From Clostridiales bacterium (lineage in GTDB: Bacteria; Bacillota; Clostridia; Oscillospirales; Oscillospiraceae): a DNA stretch of 64,000 nt. The first letter of the stretch is position 1. Every line of letters starts with the position of its first letter. The stretch covers positions 1 to 64,000 of the forward strand of contig SFPN01000002.1 of the NCBI GenBank assembly GCA_004551945.1, in the 5' to 3' direction. This document shows positions 16,920-24,367 of the stretch, one piece after another. The notes below the pieces were generated by a model, which saw only the letters and a program-made list of their open reading frames with translations, was not told where the DNA came from and ran no database searches. The translations under genes were made by a program, and so were the position numbers.

Positions 16920-17235
16920 GATCGTACTGACCGCCCAGGCAAAAAAGGACCTGGAGGAGATCAAGGTCTATATTTCCCACCATCTTCAGAATCCCACATC
17001 AGCCAAAAACACCATTGTCGGGATCACCAAAGAACTCCGCCGCTTGGAACGATTTCCTCAGCTGGGGCCGGTGGTCGATCGGGAAGAAATGTATTTGCCG
17101 GAAGAGCGGTTCCTGGTGTGTGGCCAATACCTTGCTTTTTATCGTATAGATAAGGGGTTGGTAACGGTTGACCGCATCCTCTACGGTCGCCGCAACTACG
17201 CCGCTCTGCTGTTCGACCTGGATGAAGAGCCCTAA
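16912..17235 (+). CDS. RelE/ParE-superfamily toxin
   Basis: 107 residues. The start KIVLTAQAKKDLEEIKVYISHHL is the ParE/RelE pattern (beta strand, then a basic helix pair), and the end YLAFYRIDKGLVTVDRILYGRRNY gives the closing strands with a conserved R-I-x-x-x-R-R. RelE-type members cut mRNA on the ribosome; ParE-type members poison gyrase. The long N-terminal helices and the R-x-x-Y ending do not settle which. Translationally coupled to the antitoxin by overlapping start and stop. Strong terminator at 17256. Confidence 0.88.
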   Translation: MSKIVLTAQAKKDLEEIKVYISHHLQNPTSAKNTIVGITKELRRLERFPQLGPVVDREEMYLPEERFLVCGQYLAFYRIDKGLVTVDRILYGRRNYAALLFDLDEEP

Positions 17236-17255
17236 CCGCAAGAGAACCAAAAAAA

Positions 17256-17295
17256 CCGGCGGGGTGCGCATATGCGCACCCCGCCGGGCTTTTGT
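17256..17295. terminator. Bidirectional terminator, toxin gene and NYN gene
   Basis: A 16-bp perfect palindrome (17256-17287), with A6 on the left and TTTTGTCTTG on the right. Confidence 0.9.
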
Positions 17296-17304
17296 CTTGT
17301 ATCC

Positions 17305-18693
17305 TTACTTCTTCTTCAGCTCAAAGATCACCTTGCCGTCCTCGGACACCCGGAGGGACATCTGCCGCAGGTGTTTTTCGTAAAACCGCTGCTGCTCCGT
17401 GGGGGTCATCTCCATCCGGGCCGCCCGCAGGGCGTCTGCCAGGAGGGTATAGGCGTTTATGTCAATCTTGTCCAGCCGGGCGGAAATCTCCTTAAAGAGC
17501 ACCTCCCGCTTCAGCTCCTCCAGGCCCCCGGTGTAGAAGTCGTCGATGTAACAGTAGAAGATGGAGGATTTCTGCAGGGCGGCCTTCATGTCCGGGCCGC
17601 ACTTGTCGTGCTCCACCATCACCAGGAACCGGGCCTCCGGCAGGGAGGAGATCAGCCCCCAGTAGTCCGAGTCGCTGGAGACCAGAATAAACGAGTCAGC
17701 CTGGCTCCGGTAAAACTCGTGGCACACCCCGGTGGCCAGGCGGATGTCCACCAGGGACTTGTTCTGCTTGATCCGCTCGATCATCACGTGCTCCACCGGC
17801 AGGGGGGTGTGGCTCTCCAGCACCCGCCAGGCGTCCACGGTGTGCACGTCGTCAAAGAGGATCACCTTGCTGATCTTCTCCAGCCGGTCGGGCTCCAGGC
17901 CGTTGAGGGTGGCGCAGAGCTTGTAGGGGTCGGAGTTTTCGCAGTCCACCACCACCACGGTCCTGCGGCTCTCGTCCAGAAAGTCGTAAATTCCCCGCTT
18001 GACCCCGGTGCCCGCGTCGGTGACCAGGTGGTAGTCCTGGAAGGCGTCCTCGTGCTCCTGGTAGAGAAGGGTGACGAACTTCTTGTCGTTGTAGAGGATG
18101 TTCCCCTTGTCCGAGGGGACCCAGTTCAAATAGACCTGGTAGGGGTAGTAGCTCAGGTTGGCATAGTAGAGCTGGGAGGCCGCCTTGGTGCCCGCCTCGC
18201 TCAGCCCGTCGGGCATGAGGAACAGCTCCCGGATGTAGGTCCAGTTGATCCACAGGGGGAAGAGATGCTTGCAGTTGTTGATCCGGTCGGTGAGAATCCG
18301 GTTGATCTCCACAATGTGCTGGGCCAGGCGGATGCTGGATTTTTTCACAAAGGAGATCCCGTCCGCAGACAGCTGGTTGATGCACTCGGAAGGGACATAC
18401 TCCGGCAGGGTGAACAGGCTCTTGTACTCCGTGCGCATCTTCTCGTTGATGGCGCGGAAGTTGCGCTGGATGGCGGTGCGGACCTGGCAGAGGTTGCGGA
18501 TGATCCGGGCGTTCTTGTCCTGTTCCAGCCGCTGGTAGCTTTCCAGCTTGGGGGGTTCGTACTCGTTTTCAAAGATTCGCTTGGGCACGCCGGCCAGATA
18601 GGCCACGGCGGAGACGATTTCATGGGTGCTGTCCTTGTAAAACAGACTTTCGCCCTCTGTGAGCGGGCTGAAAGCGGGAGGATTCGCAGACAT
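17305..18693 (-). CDS. NYN-domain (PIN-like) protein, putative nuclease
   Basis: 462 residues from the ATG at 18693 (GGAGAG upstream). The N-terminal ~250 residues are charged and helical, with no recognised domain. A NYN domain occupies about 265-420: RTVVVVDCENSDPYKL (first acidic residue), a central strand and helix array, and SFILVSSDSDYWGLI (the S-D-S-D acidic motif). NYN proteins share the PIN/FLAP nuclease fold and act on RNA. The acidic residues are present, so activity is plausible. Monocistronic, opposite in direction to the CotH cluster, with the two promoters about 110 bases apart. Target and role unknown. Confidence 0.78.
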   Translation of the reverse strand: MSANPPAFSPLTEGESLFYKDSTHEIVSAVAYLAGVPKRIFENEYEPPKLESYQRLEQDKNARIIRNLCQVRTAIQRNFRAINEKMRTEYKSLFTLPEYVPSECINQLSADGISFVKKSSIRLAQHIVEINRILTDRINNCKHLFPLWINWTYIRELFLMPDGLSEAGTKAASQLYYANLSYYPYQVYLNWVPSDKGNILYNDKKFVTLLYQEHEDAFQDYHLVTDAGTGVKRGIYDFLDESRRTVVVVDCENSDPYKLCATLNGLEPDRLEKISKVILFDDVHTVDAWRVLESHTPLPVEHVMIERIKQNKSLVDIRLATGVCHEFYRSQADSFILVSSDSDYWGLISSLPEARFLVMVEHDKCGPDMKAALQKSSIFYCYIDDFYTGGLEELKREVLFKEISARLDKIDINAYTLLADALRAARMEMTPTEQQRFYEKHLRQMSLRVSEDGKVIFELKKK

Positions 18694-18741
18694 AAGCCTC
18701 TCCTTTCCGGGAAATACGTTGGGTACAGTTGGAAGAAAATT

Positions 18742-18751
18742 ATTATACCAC
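18742..18751 (-). promoter_or_regulatory. Extended -10 promoter of the NYN gene
   Basis: Minus strand TTGTGGTATAAT (TATAAT at 18747-18742), 48 bases before the ATG at 18693. No good -35 box. Confidence 0.55.
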
Positions 18752-18852
18752 AAGTATTGGAAAAAGAGAAGTCCCAAACCCCTGTTTTGTCCTATCTTAA
18801 AAATTTTCGGACGAAAGAAACCGACCCTCCTCTCTGGCACACCGGGGGAAAC

Positions 18853-18863
18853 TATGGTATACT
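18853..18863 (+). promoter_or_regulatory. Extended -10 promoter of the CotH-SLH gene
   Basis: TATGGTATACT (TATACT at 18858-18863), with a weak CTGGCA 18 bases upstream. Confidence 0.5.
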
Positions 18864-18925
18864 ACCCCCATACCGGCCCTGGCAGCCCGGGGCCTTCATC
18901 GCGGACAATCCGGAGGAGAACGGTT

Positions 18926-21166
18926 ATGAAACGACCCACCACCCGTACCTTTCTGCTCACCCTGGCGGCCCTGGCCCTGTGCCTGGGGCTGACCCTGCCC
19001 TCTGCCGCCGCAGGGACGAGCTTATCTGACCTGACCTGGCAGGGCCCCGAAGGGGCTGCGGTCTCCGCCCAGCAGCAGGATGGCGAGACCTGGCTGTTCC
19101 TGCCCGCCCCGGCAGACCCTGCTGCCCTCACCCTGACCTTTGACGGCGGACCCATCACCGTCTCCGCCGGGGAACGCTGGGCAGTGCTCACCAGCGGCGT
19201 GCCCTTCGACCTGACTGCCCTCACCGGGCAGAGCCCCGCAGAGGGAACCGTCACCGTGACCCTCACCCGGGGACAGGCATCTCTGGAACTGAGCCTGCTT
19301 CAGTCCCAGAACCTCTCCGCCCTCTTCCTCACCAGCCAGGACCCAGCCAAAGACCGGCTCTGGGTGGAGCAGGACAAGGAGAACAAGGCCAAGGGCGCGG
19401 CGGTGCTCCTGGGGGCCGACGGGACAGAAATCTGGTCCGGGGACCTGAAGCAGATCAAGGGCCGGGGCAACTCCACCTGGCTTTACCCCAAAAAGCCCTA
19501 CCAGATCAAGCTCTCCAAGGCCGCCGACCTGCTGGAGACCGGCGACCCCACGGAAGCCGCCTCCACCTGGGTGCTGCTGGCCAACTACTGCGACGAGAGC
19601 CTGCTCCACAACCAGCTGACCTATGACCTGGCCGCGCAGTTTAACCTGCCCTACTCCCCCTATTGCAAGCCCGTGGACCTGTATTACGACGGGGAATACC
19701 GGGGAAGCTATCTCCTGAGCGAAAAGACCGAGGTGGGCGCCGGCCGGGTGGAGGTGGCCGACCTGGAGGGGGCCATCGAGGACGCCAACCCCCAGGCGGA
19801 GGACCTGGACGACCTGCCCACCGCCCAGGGGGTGAGCCAGCGGGGGAACCAGTATCAGTACGTCACCGGCCTCACCACCCCGGAGGACTATTCCGGGGGC
19901 TACCTGCTGGAGCTGGACTTCGCCTCCCGGGCCCAGGCGGAAAAGAGCTGGTTCGTCTCCGCCTCCGGCAAGTATGTGGTGTGCAAAAGCCCGGAATATC
20001 TCCCCCAGGACGCCATGGAGTATATCAGTTCTCTCTGGCAGGACTTTGAGGACGCGGTGGTGAACGGGGGCACCCACCCGGTCACCGGCCTGGACTACAC
20101 GGACTATGTGGACCTGGACTCCCTGGCCCGGTGCTACCTGATCCTGGAGCTGAGCCAGGACGGGGACGCCTTCCAGTCCTCCACCTTCTTCTACAAGCCC
20201 GCCGGGGAAGAAAAGCTCTACGCCGGTCCCGTGTGGGACTTTGACTCTGCCTACGGCAGCTACGACCGGGCCCTGGACCCCGAGGCCCTCACCGCCGGGC
20301 AGACCTACCTGGGGCGGAAGCTGCTGTCCATCCCCTCCTTCCGGGCGGCGGTGCAGCAGTGCTATGAGGAGCTGTACCCCCTGGTGGAGGAAGTGGCCCT
20401 CAGCGGCCAGAGCGGCACCCAGGCCGGGCGGCTGGGCACCCTCCTGGACTACGGCGCCCGGCTGGCCGCCAGCCAGCGGATGGACCACGTCCTCTGGCCG
20501 AAAACCACCCCCGGCAGCTACCAGACGGCGGTGCAGAACCTGCAAACCTGGCTGGCCCAGCGGAACCAGTGGCTTTACAGCCAGGTGATGGGCTGGACAG
20601 AGGACACGGTCTTTCCCGCCTGCTTTGCGGACGTCCCCCTGGACGCCTGGTACACCCAGGCGGTGGAGGATGTGGTGGCCCAGGGCCTGTTCAGCGGGGT
20701 CTCGGAGCTTTTGTTCCGCCCCAACGCCTCCATGACCCGGGGGATGATGGTGACGGTGCTCTACCGCCTGGCCGGTGAGCCGGAGGTCCAAGGCACCGCC
20801 TTCTCCGACGTGGCTGAGGCCGACTGGTACGGCCCCGCCGCCGCCTGGGCAGCGGAGACCGGGGTGGCCCAGGGCTATCCCGACGGGACCTTCCAGCCCA
20901 AACGGGCCGTCACCCGCCAGGAGCTGGTGACCCTGCTCTGCCGGTACGCCCAAGCAGCAGGGGCAGACACCGCCGCGCCCCCCATCCCCGCCGCCTTTGC
21001 CGACCGGGACCAGGTGCCCGACTGGGCAGAAGAGGCCTTCGGCTGGGCCATTGACCGGGGCGTCCTCACCGGCACCAAGCCCGACACCCTCAGCCCCCAG
21101 GCCCTGGCCACCCGCTGCCAGGGGGCGGCCCTGTTCCAGCGGTTCAGCCAGCTGCTGGACCAATAA
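18926..21166 (+). CDS. Secreted CotH-family protein with three S-layer homology domains
   Basis: 746 residues. Signal peptide 1-29 ending SAAAG. Residues 1-140 include an N-terminal all-beta region. A CotH kinase-like domain spans about 140-550: KGRGNSTW, PYQIKLSK, LHNQLTYDLA, SYLLSEKTEVG and the catalytic-type GPVWDFDSAYG. Three SLH repeats follow (about 565-620, 625-680, 690-740), each with an F-x-D-V opening and the RPNASMTRG / QPKRAVTRQ turn; the third is degenerate. CotH proteins phosphorylate spore-coat proteins in Bacillus. Here the signal peptide and SLH repeats would fix the domain on the outside of the cell wall. First gene of a cluster with two lipoproteins. Confidence 0.85.
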   Translation: MKRPTTRTFLLTLAALALCLGLTLPSAAAGTSLSDLTWQGPEGAAVSAQQQDGETWLFLPAPADPAALTLTFDGGPITVSAGERWAVLTSGVPFDLTALTGQSPAEGTVTVTLTRGQASLELSLLQSQNLSALFLTSQDPAKDRLWVEQDKENKAKGAAVLLGADGTEIWSGDLKQIKGRGNSTWLYPKKPYQIKLSKAADLLETGDPTEAASTWVLLANYCDESLLHNQLTYDLAAQFNLPYSPYCKPVDLYYDGEYRGSYLLSEKTEVGAGRVEVADLEGAIEDANPQAEDLDDLPTAQGVSQRGNQYQYVTGLTTPEDYSGGYLLELDFASRAQAEKSWFVSASGKYVVCKSPEYLPQDAMEYISSLWQDFEDAVVNGGTHPVTGLDYTDYVDLDSLARCYLILELSQDGDAFQSSTFFYKPAGEEKLYAGPVWDFDSAYGSYDRALDPEALTAGQTYLGRKLLSIPSFRAAVQQCYEELYPLVEEVALSGQSGTQAGRLGTLLDYGARLAASQRMDHVLWPKTTPGSYQTAVQNLQTWLAQRNQWLYSQVMGWTEDTVFPACFADVPLDAWYTQAVEDVVAQGLFSGVSELLFRPNASMTRGMMVTVLYRLAGEPEVQGTAFSDVAEADWYGPAAAWAAETGVAQGYPDGTFQPKRAVTRQELVTLLCRYAQAAGADTAAPPIPAAFADRDQVPDWAEEAFGWAIDRGVLTGTKPDTLSPQALATRCQGAALFQRFSQLLDQ

Positions 21167-21193
21167 CCCAATCCATTCCAAGGAGACTGCACC

Positions 21194-21667
21194 ATGAAAC
21201 GAACCCTGTCCCTGTTTTTGGCCGCTTTGCTGGCCCTGACCCTCACCGCCTGCGGCCAGACCGCCGCCACCCCGGGGGAGAACCTGTGCCAGGTCTTTCT
21301 GGACCTGCACCAGGAAAACCCGGAGGCGGACGTGCTCACCCTGGCGGAGGAGCTTCTGTCCCACGAGAGCATCCCCTTCGCCGGGGCCGTCGCCCAGGTG
21401 GAGCCCGGCCTGCTGGCGGGCTTCGGCAACACGGAGATCACCGGCTTTCAGTCGGCGGCCACCTTCGGCCCGGTGATCGGCACCATCCCCTTTATCGGCT
21501 ACCTCTTCCAGCTGGATGACCCGGGGGCCGGGGCGGCGTTCTGCCAGGTCCTCCAGGACGCCGCCGATCCCCAGTGGAACATCTGCACCCAGGCCGACGA
21601 GACCATCGTCCGCCAGGACGGGGACCTGGTGTTCTTCCTCATGTGCCCCCTGGACTGGGCGGGATGA
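21194..21667 (+). CDS. Small lipoprotein, DUF4358-like
   Basis: 157 residues. Lipobox LTAC with the lipidated Cys at position 20. The remainder (GNTEITGFQSAATFGPVIGT, then a GAAFCQVLQDAAD helix and ETIVRQDGDLVFFLM) has the helix-strand order of DUF4358 lipoproteins, which often accompany DHHW and MBOAT acyl-transfer genes. The DUF4358 link is my inference from layout and gene context and not a confident match. It follows the CotH gene by 27 bases and overlaps the next gene by 4 bases (ATGA), so the three form one operon. Confidence 0.6.
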   Translation: MKRTLSLFLAALLALTLTACGQTAATPGENLCQVFLDLHQENPEADVLTLAEELLSHESIPFAGAVAQVEPGLLAGFGNTEITGFQSAATFGPVIGTIPFIGYLFQLDDPGAGAAFCQVLQDAADPQWNICTQADETIVRQDGDLVFFLMCPLDWAG

Positions 21668-22656
21668 GCAGGCGAACAGCCGCCCTTGGGGCGGCGGCGC
21701 TGGCATCTCTCTTGGCGGCGGTCCTGCTCTGCGCCTGTGAAAGCCCCCTTTCCGGGGATGGGTCCGCCGCCGGGGGCCAGGAGGACTTTCTCACGGTGGA
21801 GGACCTGGTGGACCAGGCTCTGGATCAGCAGGGGCAGGATGGGTTCTACCAGAAGGATGGCTGGCTGGCCAAAGAGGAGTATCCCCTCCAGCCGGCCATG
21901 CTGGACCACGCCGGGAGAATTTTCCAGTCCGTCTACGACGCCTACCTGGCGGGCACCGGGTCCCCCTGCTATTTTGCCATGGTCCCTGGGAAGCACTGCT
22001 TTCTGGGGGAGGGCCGCCCCAGCCTGGACTACCGCCAGCTGGCGGAGGAGATGGCCGCCCGCACCCCCTTCTGCACCCAGCTGGACCTGACCCCCTACCT
22101 GTCTCTGGAGGACTACTACCGCACCGACTGCCACTGGCGGCAGGAGATGCTTCCGGACGTGGCCCGGTACCTGGGGGAGGCCATGGGAACCGATGTGACC
22201 GCCCAGTACACCGTCTGCACCCTGGACCGGGCCTTCACCGGCGACTACCTGGAGCAGCTGAACCTGCCCCTGCCCCCGGAACCCCTGTGCTGCCTGACCA
22301 GCCCCACCCTGGAGGGCTGCCAGGCCGCCCGCTGTGACCTCTCCGGCGTCCCCCAGCCCATCCCCCTCTACGACCGTTCCAGGGACGATGGCTATGACAT
22401 CTTCCTCTCCGGGGCCCAGGGGCTTGTCACCCTGGTTAACCCCCAGGGGGACCCGGACAAGGAGCTGCTCCTCTTCCGGGACTCCTTCGGCAGCAGCCTG
22501 GCTCCCCTGCTGGCAGAGGGCTACGGTCAGATCACCCTGGTGGACCTGCGGTATCTCCCCAGCGCCCTGCTGGGGGAGTACCTGGACTTTCACGGCCAGG
22601 ACGTGCTCTTTCTCTACAGCTCCCTGCTGCTGAACAACAGCCTGTCCCTCCGGTAA
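21664..22656 (+). CDS. DHHW-family lipoprotein, SGNH/AlgX-like
   Basis: 330 residues. N-terminal hydrophobic segment with a possible lipobox LCAC (Cys25). Key motifs: YFAMVPGKHCFL, DYYRTDCHWRQEMLPDVARYL (degenerate D-H-H-W, here D-C-H-W) and LLLFRDSFGSSLAPLLAEG, the Ser-containing block typical of DHHW, AlgX and DltD-like proteins. Such proteins usually work with an MBOAT acyltransferase in acetylating cell-surface polymers. No MBOAT gene is adjacent, but an acyltransferase-3 gene lies at 47726. Translation is coupled to the preceding gene by ATGA. Confidence 0.7.
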   Translation: MSRRTAALGAAALASLLAAVLLCACESPLSGDGSAAGGQEDFLTVEDLVDQALDQQGQDGFYQKDGWLAKEEYPLQPAMLDHAGRIFQSVYDAYLAGTGSPCYFAMVPGKHCFLGEGRPSLDYRQLAEEMAARTPFCTQLDLTPYLSLEDYYRTDCHWRQEMLPDVARYLGEAMGTDVTAQYTVCTLDRAFTGDYLEQLNLPLPPEPLCCLTSPTLEGCQAARCDLSGVPQPIPLYDRSRDDGYDIFLSGAQGLVTLVNPQGDPDKELLLFRDSFGSSLAPLLAEGYGQITLVDLRYLPSALLGEYLDFHGQDVLFLYSSLLLNNSLSLR

Positions 22657-22660
22657 CCTC

Positions 22661-22689
22661 TTGTTTCCGGCGGGAAAATACGATAGGAT
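22661..22689 (+). promoter_or_regulatory. Candidate promoter of deoC
   Basis: TTGTTT (22661-22666), 17-base spacer, TAGGAT (22684-22689), just after the DHHW gene stop. Confidence 0.45.
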
Positions 22690-22715
22690 AAGAAAAAAAG
22701 AAAAGGAGAATGACC

Positions 22716-23372
22716 ATGGATATTTCCAACATCCTCAGCCACGTGGACCACACCCTGCTCAAGCCCGAGGCCACCTGGGACCAGATCAAGACCCTCTGCG
22801 ACGAGGCCATGGAGTTTGGCTGCGCCACCGTCTGCATCCCCCCCGCCTATGTAAAGCCCGCTGCGGACTACGTCCAGGGCAACCTGAAGCTCTGCACCGT
22901 CATCGGCTTCCCCAACGGCTACAACACCATGGCCAGCAAGATCTTTGAGACCAAGGACGCCGTGGAGAACGGCGCCAGCGAGATCGACATGGTCATCAAC
23001 GTGGGTCTTGTGAAGGACCGGAAGTGGAAGGAGCTCACCGAGGAGATCGCCGGGGTGAAGGCCGCCTGCCTGGGCCGCCCCCTGAAGGTCATCATCGAGA
23101 CCTGCCTGCTCACCGACCTGGAAAAGGTCAAGCTCTGCCAGGTGGTGGAGAAGGCCGGGGCGGACTACTTAAAGACCTCCACCGGCTTCGGCTCCGGCGG
23201 CGCCACCCGGGAGGACGTGGCCCTGCTCCGGGAGAACCTGGCCAGCCACATCAAGCTCAAGGCCTCCGGCGGCATCCGCACCCTGGAGGACGGCCAGGCC
23301 TACCTGGACCTGGGGGCTGACCGCCTGGGTGCTTCCGCCCTGGTGGGCGAAGCCCGGAAGATTCAGGGCTGA
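22716..23372 (+). CDS. deoC: Deoxyribose-phosphate aldolase
   Basis: 218 residues. Cleaves 2-deoxyribose 5-phosphate to glyceraldehyde 3-phosphate and acetaldehyde in deoxynucleoside breakdown. Class I aldolase TIM barrel: HTLLKPEAT at the N-terminus, EIDMVINVGL, the Schiff-base lysine in ADYLKTSTGFGSGGAT, and the second active-site lysine in IKLKASGGIRT. The second ATG (22716) is chosen because AAAGGAG lies seven bases upstream; the ATG at 22710 almost touches the ribosome binding site. No other deo genes are adjacent. Confidence 0.96.
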   Translation: MDISNILSHVDHTLLKPEATWDQIKTLCDEAMEFGCATVCIPPAYVKPAADYVQGNLKLCTVIGFPNGYNTMASKIFETKDAVENGASEIDMVINVGLVKDRKWKELTEEIAGVKAACLGRPLKVIIETCLLTDLEKVKLCQVVEKAGADYLKTSTGFGSGGATREDVALLRENLASHIKLKASGGIRTLEDGQAYLDLGADRLGASALVGEARKIQG

Positions 23373-23423
23373 ATTTCCCGCTCCGCCAAAAAAGCAGGAA
23401 GAGAGATCGGTTTATTGTTTGGT

Positions 23424-23903
23424 TTATTCTCTCTGTTTATTTGGGGCTGATTTTTGCGCCCGGTCCCACTGAAATTTCAGCCATCCCTCCTCCAATTCCG
23501 CCGCCGGTGTGATTTTCTCCGGGCCGGAAAAAAAGGCTGCCTCCTCCCCGGCCACGGCGGAGGCGGCAGGCACCCGGAGAAAGTAATGGGTGGCGCCCCC
23601 GGGGGTGGGGTGGCTGCGGATCACCAGCCCCCGGCCCTCCAGCTCCCGCAGCAGCTTCTGCACTGTGGCCCGGTTCTTCCCCAGCACCCGGGCCAGCTCC
23701 GCCACGGGGTAGATCAGGTACACCCAGCCCTCCCGGTTGTGCCAGCCGTTCTGCTTGGACAGGCTGGCCCGGTCCAGCAGCAGGATGTACAGCAGCAGCG
23801 CCGTGGAGGACAGCCGCATGGCAAAGAGATACCGGGGCACCGGCAGGAAGTTCACCAGGCTCGTGTTCCGGGTAAAGGGTGTCAGCGCGTCAAGATCGTT
23901 CAT
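23424..23903 (-). CDS. RepA-like replication initiator N-terminal domain protein (orphan)
   Basis: 159 residues from the ATG at 23903 (AAGGAGG eight bases upstream). NFLPVPRYLFAMRLSSTALLLYILLLDR and SLSKQNGWHNREGWVYLIYP match the N-terminal winged-helix region of RepA_N initiators of Firmicute plasmids and conjugative elements; VAELARVLGKNRATVQKLLRELEGRGLV is the DNA-recognition helix pair. The usual C-terminal replication domain is missing: the protein is complete but short. It stands alone, with no parA, relaxase or integrase nearby. It may be a domesticated regulator or a plasmid relic. A perfect palindrome lies 43 bases upstream. Confidence 0.7.
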   Translation of the reverse strand: MNDLDALTPFTRNTSLVNFLPVPRYLFAMRLSSTALLLYILLLDRASLSKQNGWHNREGWVYLIYPVAELARVLGKNRATVQKLLRELEGRGLVIRSHPTPGGATHYFLRVPAASAVAGEEAAFFSGPEKITPAAELEEGWLKFQWDRAQKSAPNKQRE

Positions 23904-23945
23904 TTGCAAAACCTCCTTTTACCCTTGGGGAAACACCCCGGTTTT

Positions 23946-23963
23946 GTGTACGCAAACGTACAC
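23946..23963. promoter_or_regulatory. Palindrome upstream of the RepA-like gene
   Basis: GTGTACG (23946-23952), CAAA, CGTACAC (23957-23963): perfect 7-bp arms. Likely an operator, possibly for the winged-helix protein itself. No -35/-10 pair was found around it. Confidence 0.45.
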
Positions 23964-24087
23964 CTTTCTCCTCCCCACTTTCTTCGCCCGCTCCCCTTTC
24001 AGGGACTTTCCGTAAAAAAAGGGTATCCGACCAGGGAAGGCGCGCCCTGCCGGAGGCAGCCTCACAAGGATTTTTCCAACCATCCCA

Positions 24088-24117
24088 AAGCCCCCCTGGA
24101 TTCGGGGGGAGCTTTTT
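24088..24117 (+). terminator. Plus-strand intrinsic terminator, orphan
   Basis: Stem 24088-24097 / 24104-24113 (one mismatch) with T6 (24112-24117). No plus-strand gene precedes it in the 23904-24088 gap, so it either insulates the metY leader promoter from readthrough or ends an unannotated short RNA. Confidence 0.7.
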
Positions 24118-24167
24118 TGCAGGTTCTACAAAACCGGGACCAGCGGAAACTTTTTTCTAAAAACCCA

Positions 24168-24196
24168 TTGACATGGTGGGAAAGTTGGGTTATAAT
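24168..24196 (+). promoter_or_regulatory. Consensus promoter of the metY leader
   Basis: TTGACA (24168-24173), 17-base spacer, TATAAT (24191-24196): both boxes perfect. A near-palindrome TGGTGGGA (24174-24181) / TCCCATCA (24196-24203) covers the core promoter and could be a repressor site. Confidence 0.9.
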
Positions 24197-24230
24197 CCCA
24201 TCATCCCACATGATTGGTAGGTTGTTTAAC

Positions 24231-24308
24231 ATGAAGCCTTTATTTGATCGCCTCTTACGGGCAAACTTCCGCCGCGGACGAATGTGTCCCTGTTGTCCCT
24301 GCTGTTAA
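24231..24308 (+). CDS. Cysteine-rich leader peptide upstream of metY
   Basis: 25 codons, starting about 28 bases after the predicted transcription start. The product ends RRGRMCPCCPCC: five of the last seven codons are Cys (tgt, tgt, tgt, tgc, tgt), interrupted by two Pro. The stop is 59 bases before the metY start. Cys-codon runs in short leaders are known to sense cysteine supply in front of sulfur genes in mycobacteria; the placement here before a sulfhydrylase gene fits the same logic. No T-tailed terminator is seen between leader and metY. AATGTG (inside the leader) and CACATT (24346 area) could pair across the gap. Weak ribosome binding site (GGTAGG). Confidence 0.7.
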   Translation: MKPLFDRLLRANFRRGRMCPCCPCC

Positions 24309-24367
24309 CGAAACCATCAACACACAACACCTCACATTTGTTTATTTAAGAAAGGAAGTATTGCATC

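Noticed and set aside
19022..21706. 894-codon minus-strand ORF opposite the CotH cluster
   Set aside because: Gly/Val/His/Leu-rich shadow of GC-rich genes on the plus strand; no domain, no ribosome binding site.
22710..22715. deoC start at the ATG at 22710
   Set aside because: Only about one base from the AAAGGAG ribosome binding site; the ATG at 22716 has correct spacing.
24120..24367. SAM riboswitch or T-box upstream of metY
   Set aside because: None of the conserved S-box or T-box strings is present; the leader peptide is the only recognisable element.
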